This document shows, piece after piece, positions 24,418-32,298 of a stretch of 64,000 nucleotides of DNA. A program made the translations under genes and the position numbers. The DNA is taken from positions 1,674,001 through 1,738,000 of the forward strand of contig OZ241994.1 in NCBI GenBank assembly GCA_965204525.1, in the 5' to 3' direction. The notes under the pieces are model-generated. The model was not told the DNA's origin. It saw nothing but the letters and a program-made list of their open reading frames with translations, and made no database searches. The stretch comes from Bin5 sp965204525 (GTDB lineage Bacteria; Chloroflexota; Anaerolineae; Caldilineales; Caldilineaceae). Every line of letters starts with the position of its first letter. The stretch's first letter is position 1.

Positions 24418-25830
24418 ATGTCGGAACAGAGTCTCAATCGAAACGAATCAGGTGGCTTGATGAACGGCCAAATGAGTCGAAGGAAGTTCCTGCGCGCGAC
24501 CAGCGGGCTCACCCTGGCCTCTCTGGTAGCGGCCTGCGCCGGCCCGGCCCCTGACAGCGGCGGGGACATGGGAGACGCCGAGGAGGCCATGGCCGAAGTC
24601 CAGGGCATTACAATGCTGATCCGCTCCGATATCCGCAGCGCGTACGCGGCGGATGATGCCGTAGAGCGCTGGAACAACGAATTTGAGGCGCAAGTTGCCA
24701 TAGAAGAACCGGCCGGCGCTCCGGATACGAAGATTCAGGCTGCCCAGGCGGCAGGTGACCTCATCTGGGACGCCTACGCGGTCGTCGTCTTTCCGTGGGA
24801 CGCCCCCAGGTGGCACAGTCGGGGCTTGATTCAGTCGATGGATGAGTTTATCGAAGCATCGTCGATTCCGGGCTCAGACGAGGTCGTGCCGGGGATCATC
24901 CCGTCGATTTTCGAGGTTCACAAGATCGAAGGGAGTCAATTTGGAATTCCTGGAAATGTCGGTAGTGTAGCCTTGGGTTGGTTCTGGGAACCGATGGAAA
25001 AGGCTGGTTTCGACAGCCAGCCGATGACCTGGGACGCGGTTCGGGAAGCGGCGGAAAAGATCGCCGAGACCAGCCCGGACCTGACTCCTTTCGATGCTTC
25101 CTGCACGCCGCTTTGCGATCTGTACGCCATGCTCTGGGGGGCAACCGAGACGCCGCTTACCGACGACGGATTGATAGATATCTCCAGCGAGGCGAGCCTT
25201 GCTTCTCTGACGTGGATTCGCGAAATGGTTGAAGACGGCCTGATGGCGTCGGCAACAGGCGAAAACTTCGGCAACTGGTTGAAGGGCGGTACGGCCCTGC
25301 TGACCTCGTTCGACGTCCACGGGACAATGGCCCAGCAGACCTTCGGACAGGAAACGGCAACGACCGGAATCAACTTCTTCCGAGAGGATCCTGATGTCGC
25401 CGGTACAAAGGCAGGCACACCATTCTGGATCAACTCCACCGCTCTGCTCAACAAGGCTGCCAATCCGCAAGGCGCGGTCGACTTCACCCTCTGGTGGTTT
25501 GGACCGGAGAACAAGACCACGGGCAAGCAGATCACGGAAGTTGCCGCCAAGCCCTGCTACCAGTACACCTATGACGAGTTTGTCAAGGACGACCCGGTGC
25601 AGCAGTGGCAACTCGAAGGCATCGAGTTGGTGCGCAACTCCGTCTGGTTCCCGTCCAACCTGTTTTTCGGCCTCCAGAACAGCAATCTTGCCCCTGAGAT
25701 GCAGCGGCTGCGCGACGCGACCCAGAGTGTCACGCCTGAGGAGGTCGTTGAAGTCGCCATGGAAGGCATTCAGATTGACCTCGATGAGTTGAAGGAGTCA
25801 GGTGTTTACGACCGGATGATGATGGCCTAA
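24418..25830 (+). CDS. ABC importer solute-binding lipoprotein (importer 3), Tat-like signal
   Basis: Solute-binding protein of 470 residues. The leader has a twin-arginine motif SRRKFLR (20-26), a hydrophobic core and lipobox VAAC with Cys40. The mature part resembles family 1 carbohydrate-binding proteins (WDAYAVVVFPWDAP, FGIPGNVGSVALGWFWEPMEKAG). The ATG at 24418 has a full AAAGGAG eight nt upstream. The order binding protein, permease, permease matches importer 2. A long stem-loop separates it from the permease. The substrate is unknown, and it has little obvious similarity to the other two binding proteins. Confidence 0.9.
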   Translation: MSEQSLNRNESGGLMNGQMSRRKFLRATSGLTLASLVAACAGPAPDSGGDMGDAEEAMAEVQGITMLIRSDIRSAYAADDAVERWNNEFEAQVAIEEPAGAPDTKIQAAQAAGDLIWDAYAVVVFPWDAPRWHSRGLIQSMDEFIEASSIPGSDEVVPGIIPSIFEVHKIEGSQFGIPGNVGSVALGWFWEPMEKAGFDSQPMTWDAVREAAEKIAETSPDLTPFDASCTPLCDLYAMLWGATETPLTDDGLIDISSEASLASLTWIREMVEDGLMASATGENFGNWLKGGTALLTSFDVHGTMAQQTFGQETATTGINFFREDPDVAGTKAGTPFWINSTALLNKAANPQGAVDFTLWWFGPENKTTGKQITEVAAKPCYQYTYDEFVKDDPVQQWQLEGIELVRNSVWFPSNLFFGLQNSNLAPEMQRLRDATQSVTPEEVVEVAMEGIQIDLDELKESGVYDRMMMA

Positions 25831-25842
25831 CTGTGGCTTCTT

Positions 25843-25888
25843 ATCAGTCAGCGGCAGTCAGAAGAAACAACGGCTGCTGCTGACTGAT
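25843..25888 (+). other. Stem-loop after binding-protein gene (importer 3)
   Basis: ATCAGTCAGCGGCAG (25843-25857) pairs with CTGCTGCTGACTGAT (25874-25888): 15 bp with one G-U pair and a 16-nt loop. It begins 12 nt after the stop codon and has no T-run, the same design as the stem-loop at 19589-19630. Confidence 0.65.
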
Positions 25889-25916
25889 TCCCCGCCCGAC
25901 ATTCCAGGAGTCTTCG

Positions 25917-26870
25917 ATGACAGCACAATCCGACTCGGGGGGCGGCGGCCTTTTCGCCGCCGTTCGCAGATATCGACAGACAAGCGGTCAGCAGGTCTCC
26001 TTTCGGAAGAACAACCTGTTGGGCTACCTGTTCATCGCGCCGGCCATGGCTCTATACCTGACCTTTAACGTCTGGCCAATCTTCCGCGGCATTGCCATGG
26101 CGTTTACCGACTATCGATTTGTCTATCCGGATACGCGCTGGGACTTCAATGGCTTCAGCAACTTTGTCAAGATGGTAGGCGACCGGCGCGCGATGGATGC
26201 GGCCGGAGTCTCACTGAAGTATCTGGCATTCGTCGCTCCTGCCATGATCCTGATCGCTTTGGTCCTGGCCGTGCTGATTTCCAAGGTCAAGAGGGGGGCT
26301 GCATTCTACCGCTGGGTTGTCTATCTGCCGGCCGTGCTACCCGTGGCCGTAATCTTCCTGATGTTTGGCGAGATGTACGGCTTTCAGTTCGGCTTTATCA
26401 ACACAGTTTTGCGAGGCTGGGGAGTTGAGAATCCCCCCAACTGGCTGGGCGACCGGGATCTGGCCTTACCCTCAATCGGTGCTGCCCACATTTGGATGAT
26501 CTTCGGTTTTCCTACACTCCTGTTCCTGATCGGTATCTACAATATCGGCGCTGAAATGTACGAGGCGGCGTCGTTGGACGGCGCAAACGGCTGGCATCAG
26601 TTCCTCTATCTGACGGCCCCGCTGCTGAAGCCGACCTTCGCACTGATCGTCGTGCTGAATCTTCCGCTCTTCGGCGTCGTCGAACCTATGCTGATTCTCA
26701 ACAATGGCGGGCCGGCCAACTCCACGCGCACGCTTGGCCTGTATCTCTATCAGCAGGCCTTCGAGGTTGGCGATTTGCGGCTAGGGTATGCCGCGGCTAT
26801 CAGCCTGGTCATAGGCCTGATCAGCGCACTGATAGCGGGAGTAATCTTTCGCTGGTCGCGACAGGACTAG
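25917..26870 (+). CDS. ABC sugar importer permease, MalF/UgpA-type (importer 3)
   Basis: Permease of 317 residues with six predicted helices after a Gly-rich cytoplasmic N-terminus. The EAA loop is MYEAASLDGANGWHQF. The start at ATG 25917 has CAGGAG upstream. It lies 78 nt before the partner permease. Confidence 0.92.
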   Translation: MTAQSDSGGGGLFAAVRRYRQTSGQQVSFRKNNLLGYLFIAPAMALYLTFNVWPIFRGIAMAFTDYRFVYPDTRWDFNGFSNFVKMVGDRRAMDAAGVSLKYLAFVAPAMILIALVLAVLISKVKRGAAFYRWVVYLPAVLPVAVIFLMFGEMYGFQFGFINTVLRGWGVENPPNWLGDRDLALPSIGAAHIWMIFGFPTLLFLIGIYNIGAEMYEAASLDGANGWHQFLYLTAPLLKPTFALIVVLNLPLFGVVEPMLILNNGGPANSTRTLGLYLYQQAFEVGDLRLGYAAAISLVIGLISALIAGVIFRWSRQD

Positions 26871-26948
26871 GGGGACTTGGACGCGCAGATGTTTATCAGG
26901 AAGTCCACCCTCAGCACAGAGGTTGATCTCTAACAAAAGGACAGACTC

Positions 26949-27890
26949 ATGGCGACGGAAGCGGATGCAAGCAGCATTGGTCAGCAAGCGCAGAGCGAGA
27001 CCGACAGCCCGTTATTCCGGTTGCGCGTGTGGCTGCGCCAAAAGGACTTTTTCTCACACGTGCTCCTGGCCGTCGTTACTTTCATCGTCCTGTTGCCGCT
27101 GCTGTGGATCATCTCGACATCATTCAAGGACAGACTTGAGTTTTCGACAAACTCGGCGGCCCTGATCCCCAGCAGCTTCAGCCTCGTGAACTATCTGTAC
27201 ATGTTCGAAGCGATCCAGCTGTTGCCCATCTACATGAGAAACAGCTTTATCCTTGCTGCGGGCGTGACGCTGATCCAGGTGTTTTGCTCGGCACTGGCCG
27301 GTTACGCATTCGCCCGCATGCGCTTCTGGGGTCGGGATTTTATCTTCATCGCAATCATCGTTTCGATGTTCGTGCCCAGGGCCGGAGGGCTGATGGCTCT
27401 TTACGAGTTGATGACCTTCCTTAAGCTGCGAAACAGCCTTTTCGGCCTGATCTTGCTTTTCGCGGCCGGTCTGCCCGCCGCCATCTTCATTATGCGGCAG
27501 GCCTTTCTTGCGATTCCACAGGAGGTAGAAGAGTCCGCCTTCATTGACGGCGCGAGCTGGTGGCAGACATTTTGGCGAATCGCCTTGCCTCTGGCAACCA
27601 GCGCCATGGTCATCATCGGTACGCTTTCTTTCGTCGGAGTCTGGAGCGACTACATCATTACGTATACGATGATCGACCGCGATGCGCAGCTGACCATTTC
27701 GGTGGGCATCAAAAAGGTGCTCGCTACCAGCTACGAGTCGGCGCTCTCTCCCCGCTTCCGCAATCAGTTCGCAGGCGAGGCTGCGGACGCGACGATGCTC
27801 CTTTTCAGTGCATTGCCTGTCATGATCATCTACGCACTGATGCAGAAATGGTTTATGCGGGGGTTGACCGAAGGGGCTATCAAATTCTAG
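26949..27890 (+). CDS. ABC sugar importer permease, MalG-type (importer 3)
   Basis: Partner permease of 313 residues with EAA loop VEESAFIDGASWWQTF followed by IALPL. The start at ATG 26949 has AAAAGGA upstream. It is the last gene of this importer, converging on the Gfo/Idh/MocA gene with a 27-nt gap. No ATPase gene accompanies it. Confidence 0.92.
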   Translation: MATEADASSIGQQAQSETDSPLFRLRVWLRQKDFFSHVLLAVVTFIVLLPLLWIISTSFKDRLEFSTNSAALIPSSFSLVNYLYMFEAIQLLPIYMRNSFILAAGVTLIQVFCSALAGYAFARMRFWGRDFIFIAIIVSMFVPRAGGLMALYELMTFLKLRNSLFGLILLFAAGLPAAIFIMRQAFLAIPQEVEESAFIDGASWWQTFWRIALPLATSAMVIIGTLSFVGVWSDYIITYTMIDRDAQLTISVGIKKVLATSYESALSPRFRNQFAGEAADATMLLFSALPVMIIYALMQKWFMRGLTEGAIKF

Positions 27891-27917
27891 TCGCTGGACC
27901 TCGACGAGGACAGTTTC

Positions 27918-29183
27918 TTACACCAATCCAAGCTCTTCGTCGATCTCCAACTGGTAGGCGTCGACTTTCTCGGCCAGCACCTCCTCCATGGTCAGCGCTC
28001 TGCCTGCCTCACTAGATTCCAGCATAGCGTAAGATAGTGCAACTGAACGCGTGCCCTGGGCTGCATCGACCTCGATGGCTCCGCCGTCCTCGATCGCGAG
28101 CCCCAGTTCGCCGTATTCGGTGGCGATCAGTTTGCGATCGGTCTCGTGGAAGGGAAAGTCATAACCCCAGAGGCGCTCGCCGCCAAAGAGGGCAGCAGCA
28201 ATGGGCTCCAGGTGGAAATCGGGCACGAGGTCCAGCAGGCTTGCATCGGAGACCGTTTCGCCGTCCTTGTGCAAGGTGATGAGCTGGCCTGATCTGTCAG
28301 GGGGAAGCTCAAGGGACCCGCCCGACCCGTGAATCTGTCGCGTCCACACGCCCTGGCCGTGGGCGGCGTGATCTTCGATGAACTGGCCGACTGCGCCGTT
28401 TTCGAAGAGCAGTGTCGCGTATGAGGCGTCTTCTGCGGTGGCCTCGAACTGGGCGGGCATCTGCCTTTGCCACTTGCCATAGACGCCAGCCGGATTGCTG
28501 GACGACCGGCCGGCCGGTCCGGCCGCAGGGTTGTATCGGATCGGTTCGTGCAGCCGGGACTGAGCGTAGACTGTGCTGACGGGCCCCAGGTAGAATTCGA
28601 GAATGTCGGCGAAATGGACGCCTACATCCAGCAGGACGCCACTCTCGTTTTTCTGATGCCGCCAGACTGAGATGGTCATCTGGCTGCCGCCGCCCATGGT
28701 GTTATGTATCATCAGCCGCGGCGATCCGATGACGCCGGCATCCAGCAGCGCCTTTCCGAGCCGATTCATGGGATCGCGTCTGTAGTTCTCCGCTACGCTG
28801 ACGATGCGGCCGCTCCTTTCTGCCGCCTGCCGGATGCGATTGCCGGCGCGCACGGTCAGACCGACCGGCTTCTCGATCATGGCATGCCAGCCGCGTTCCA
28901 ATGCTTCTTCGGCCACTGTATGGTGATATCGCGGCGTGGTCGTGATGTCGACAGCCGCAACGCCCAGAGCTTCCAGCTCTTCCAGGGATTCAACGACCTG
29001 TGGGCGCGAGCCCAGACGTTCTTCGGCGTCGTTTGCCAGCGACTCTGCGTTGGCCCGAACGGGGTCGCAGGCGCCGACCAACTCGAATGGCGAAAGCCCT
29101 GAACTGTGTAGTTCGGCCAGGCCGTACAGGTGGCGGTGGCCCATGCCGCCGCATCCAACGATAGCGAGAGGGATCTTGTCCAT
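27918..29183 (-). CDS. Gfo/Idh/MocA family oxidoreductase
   Basis: NAD(P)-dependent sugar or inositol oxidoreductase of 421 residues. The N-terminal Rossmann domain starts AIVGCGGMGHRHL, and the family EKPVG motif lies near residue 107. The C-terminal half is the alpha/beta substrate domain, which forms the oligomer sheet. The start at ATG 29183 has AGGAACC upstream; a 31-residue extension to 29276 would run into the neighbouring gene and has no site. It converges with importer 3 and may act on its sugar, but on the opposite strand. The substrate is unknown. Confidence 0.9.
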   Translation of the reverse strand: MDKIPLAIVGCGGMGHRHLYGLAELHSSGLSPFELVGACDPVRANAESLANDAEERLGSRPQVVESLEELEALGVAAVDITTTPRYHHTVAEEALERGWHAMIEKPVGLTVRAGNRIRQAAERSGRIVSVAENYRRDPMNRLGKALLDAGVIGSPRLMIHNTMGGGSQMTISVWRHQKNESGVLLDVGVHFADILEFYLGPVSTVYAQSRLHEPIRYNPAAGPAGRSSSNPAGVYGKWQRQMPAQFEATAEDASYATLLFENGAVGQFIEDHAAHGQGVWTRQIHGSGGSLELPPDRSGQLITLHKDGETVSDASLLDLVPDFHLEPIAAALFGGERLWGYDFPFHETDRKLIATEYGELGLAIEDGGAIEVDAAQGTRSVALSYAMLESSEAGRALTMEEVLAEKVDAYQLEIDEELGLV

Positions 29184-29265
29184 GAAGGTTCCTTTTTTGT
29201 TGAAGTGGTTCACGATCCGCGTGCCGAGCCGAAGATCGGCGCGCACGGAATCCGATTTACAATGT

Positions 29266-29673
29266 CTATTCTTCAACCTTTAGAAGTTGCACACTGGATG
29301 CAAAAAAGAGAAGCGGCAGCGATATGTCAATCACCGCCCATAGCCAGCCGTAGGAATTCTCCGGGTTGGCGAATTGAAAACCTATCCAGCTCCACAGGAG
29401 AGCAGCAAACAGAGCAATGCCAAGATAGAGAACCCCGTTCGCCTCCAGGTACTCTCTGGTTACGCCGTCATCAGGGCCGCTGTCGACCGCGCGCTTCCGC
29501 TGGAAGGCATAGTAAAGAACGATGACCATCCCCAATACAAGCAACGGATCCAAAACTCTGTAGACGGTCACTGCCATGCCTTCTCCGAGGGGATCGTAGA
29601 ACTGTGAACCGATGTATTGTACATAGAGGACGACGGCCAAAGCCCTAAGATAAGTCGAAAACAGCGATTTCAC
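29266..29673 (-). CDS. Small four-helix membrane protein of unknown function
   Basis: 135 residues with four hydrophobic segments (about 7-25, 37-56, 80-97 and 108-127), so an integral membrane protein. I do not recognise the family. The start is GTG 29673 with AAGGAG eight nt upstream, which is strong support for translation. It lies 82 nt upstream of the Gfo/Idh/MocA gene on the same strand and downstream of the glycosyltransferase array. A short charged loop (QRKRAVDSGPDDG) follows helix 2. Confidence 0.75.
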   Translation of the reverse strand: MKSLFSTYLRALAVVLYVQYIGSQFYDPLGEGMAVTVYRVLDPLLVLGMVIVLYYAFQRKRAVDSGPDDGVTREYLEANGVLYLGIALFAALLWSWIGFQFANPENSYGWLWAVIDISLPLLFFASSVQLLKVEE

Positions 29674-29872
29674 GTCTCAGCTCCTTGTGAATTGATTCGG
29701 CCAGTTGATTTCACGTCGATTCGGGTCAAATGCTCTGGTGCAGTTTCAAGGGGGAATTTGTGGCTGCCGTGCGGCAAGTGCCCGGGAGGCTTCACTGTTG
29801 AATGGGATTTCTCTGTCGTTCCGTTCAATATACCTTACAGACCCGGATTAGGATACAAGGACTTGGCAAGGA

Positions 29873-29907
29873 CTGAGACGCTAAGCGTTGGGGGCCGGGC
29901 GTCTCAG
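29873..29907 (-). other. Stem-loop at the end of the glycosyltransferase array
   Basis: CTGAGACGC (29873-29881) and GCGTCTCAG (29899-29907) are perfectly complementary with a 17-nt G/C-rich loop. The hairpin starts one nt after the stop codon of the last array gene. No T-run follows on the minus strand, so termination is uncertain. Confidence 0.5.
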
Positions 29908-29908
29908 T

Positions 29909-32164
29909 TCAGTCGAGCTTTTCGAACTGCAGGCGCGCAACTGTCTTTTCAGGCTCCCATACGCCGAGTTCGACGGTTGGTTTCAGGGTCTCTGTATCGT
30001 ATACGACCAGCCGCAACTCGTACTCTCCGGGAGGGAGATCGGCCGGGAATTCAATAAGGTGAAGCGAATCAAAGGTTTCGGACTGCCCTCCTCCTCCGGT
30101 GGAAGAATGATCCGGCCTCCATAATACATAGTCTCTCTGGAAGACGCTGTTGCCTTCAGCATCGTGGAACCGCAGGGAAATGGCGAAATCGATTGCAAGT
30201 TCAGGAGCGGTCTGCCATTGCAAAGCCAGCCAGAAGGGATTGCCTTCTTTCAAGTTGAGCGGAGTCTGAGTCGACTGTTGCTCTGCGCCTTGGCCGGCGG
30301 CCAGCCCCATGAGGGCTATGCCGCCATCGTAGTTGACAGTCAGCGGATCCAGAAACTCGTACAATGTCCAGGGGCGGTCCAGAGAGATTTCAGCGTAGTT
30401 CTTGATCTGAAAGTCGGTGTACTGCTCTGCGCCCACATGCCGGCCGAATTTGTCGAAGAGCACTGCGAGACGCTGATCTTCGTCCCCGGCCCAGATCACG
30501 TCGTTGCTCCAGTCCACCACCTTTACTTGGGAAAGGGATTCGGACGTCGTCACTGCGGACTCAACCTGTTGAGCAAAATCGGGCATGGCGGTGTGAACGA
30601 GATGAACCGGCGCCTCACCTTGGTACAAGTATTCGAAACTGTATTGCCACAGGTAACCAGGGACCAGAAACGCAACGCTTCCATCTGATGGCTGGTCATT
30701 CACGATCTCTATGAGGTCGGTCCACCCTGACCCGTAGGCCCTTTGAATCTCAGGCGAGGATGCCCATCTGTGGAAGTAGTCGCGATAGGTGAAGACGCCC
30801 TGAACCAGGATGGCAAGGCCGACCAGACTCGCGAAAACGGCGCCAGCCCTGGCATCTGCCACTTGGGAAAACCGATGCCTGGCGAACAGAAAGGCTTCCC
30901 AGATTCCAATGGCTACGAGCAGATAGATGGCCGGTATCGCGCCTATCATGCGAATGGTATTCGGTGGGACGGACGTAATCTCTCTAGCAAGCACAGCCGG
31001 GAGAATCAGCAAAACAAGCCAGAGCAACAGTAAGCGATAGGCGGGCCGCTTTCGCCATTGCCAAACTGCCGCCCCCGCGCCAATCCAGAAAAAGAGCGCC
31101 TGCCAGAGGTTCAACACCGGCTTGCCCACGAGGTTGTGCCGCCAGAGAAGATCGCCCCGGAAGCCAAAAGCCAGCACGTATCCCCACAGATTGCTCAGAA
31201 ACGTTCCCAGTGGATTTCCCAAATTGCGCTCGGAATCGAAGACCCAAGTCTGAGCGCTGCGAAGAAAGAAGTGATCGGGATTGCGGACAAAGTGAAAGAG
31301 TATTGGCGCAGCCACCAGGCCGGCGAAGACGACAAAGATACCTGCCTTCTGCCATTCAGCCTTGGAGGGTGAGGCGATTAGACGAAAGAAAATCGGAGAA
31401 GAACCTTCTTCCCCTGTTTTCATGCCATCGCCTTTTCTGACCAGGGGAATCAGAAAACTCAGGCCGAACAGGAGGAACAGAAAGGGCGTGAACCGGGCTG
31501 TAATGTAAGTATATGGCAGCAGCCCGGCACACATTCCTGCCAGCGCGATTCGCCACCAGTTTCCTGGCTTTGCAGCCTGTACGCTGTTCCGACCTGGAGA
31601 TTCTCCAGTTGGCTTGTCATTTGAGGAGAAGGGCTGCCCGTTGTGCGACCAGGCCCACCAGAGCAGGGCCAGGCTCAGGCTGAGGAAGAAAGGGAGGAAG
31701 CTGCCCCTGAGCGCAGTACGCCCGATAACTGTCTGCCCGAGGGATACCGCCAGCAGACCGGCGCCCGCTCCCCCGATAAGGCGACCGCGCCACGGCGTAG
31801 GCCTGCCGCTATGTTCGTCCCGCCCGAAAAGTATCCAGCCCAGCCAGAAGAGAACAAATACGGTGCCCGCGCTGATGAGTGCCGCAGGTAGGCGCACTGC
31901 CAGTACAGTCCTTCCCAGAAAGGAGGTCGTCAGGGCAATCGCATATACAATCATGCCCTCACGTCCGTTATTTTCGGGAAAGAACGGGGCATGCTCTCCC
32001 TGCAACACCTGCAATGCATTTACACCGTGCGTTCCTTCATCGTGATGCAAGCCGGGGGGAAGTTCCGCCAGGCGATGCAGGCGCATTGTCAGGACCAAAA
32101 ATGCAAGAAGGATCACGGTCCCTATGGTTAGAAATGTCAGGTGAGGGTGTTTGTCCCCTGCCAT
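29909..32164 (-). CDS. GT39/ArnT-like membrane glycosyltransferase, array member A
   Basis: Polytopic membrane protein of 751 residues that probably moves a sugar from a polyprenyl-phosphate donor to an acceptor on the outer face of the membrane. The first external loop after helix 1 has ELPPGLHHDEG with the GT-C catalytic Asp42-Glu43 pair. About ten to twelve hydrophobic segments follow up to about residue 460, then a soluble domain ending in PPGEYELRLVVYDTETLKP and VELGVWEPE. The ATG at 32164 has AAGGAG upstream. It is the last of five consecutive minus-strand genes of this type. Donor and acceptor are unknown. Confidence 0.82.
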   Translation of the reverse strand: MAGDKHPHLTFLTIGTVILLAFLVLTMRLHRLAELPPGLHHDEGTHGVNALQVLQGEHAPFFPENNGREGMIVYAIALTTSFLGRTVLAVRLPAALISAGTVFVLFWLGWILFGRDEHSGRPTPWRGRLIGGAGAGLLAVSLGQTVIGRTALRGSFLPFFLSLSLALLWWAWSHNGQPFSSNDKPTGESPGRNSVQAAKPGNWWRIALAGMCAGLLPYTYITARFTPFLFLLFGLSFLIPLVRKGDGMKTGEEGSSPIFFRLIASPSKAEWQKAGIFVVFAGLVAAPILFHFVRNPDHFFLRSAQTWVFDSERNLGNPLGTFLSNLWGYVLAFGFRGDLLWRHNLVGKPVLNLWQALFFWIGAGAAVWQWRKRPAYRLLLLWLVLLILPAVLAREITSVPPNTIRMIGAIPAIYLLVAIGIWEAFLFARHRFSQVADARAGAVFASLVGLAILVQGVFTYRDYFHRWASSPEIQRAYGSGWTDLIEIVNDQPSDGSVAFLVPGYLWQYSFEYLYQGEAPVHLVHTAMPDFAQQVESAVTTSESLSQVKVVDWSNDVIWAGDEDQRLAVLFDKFGRHVGAEQYTDFQIKNYAEISLDRPWTLYEFLDPLTVNYDGGIALMGLAAGQGAEQQSTQTPLNLKEGNPFWLALQWQTAPELAIDFAISLRFHDAEGNSVFQRDYVLWRPDHSSTGGGGQSETFDSLHLIEFPADLPPGEYELRLVVYDTETLKPTVELGVWEPEKTVARLQFEKLD

Positions 32165-32298
32165 CTGGGTAACTCCTTATGTCCCCAGTGCCGTCGATGA
32201 CAATTAATTCAAGCCGGTCTCTTCGGATTCCTGCCATTTTGTGCGGTCGTCAGGCAGCGGTCCGCGCCGTGGTCGCATCGCAGGCGTGGTACTCCCGC

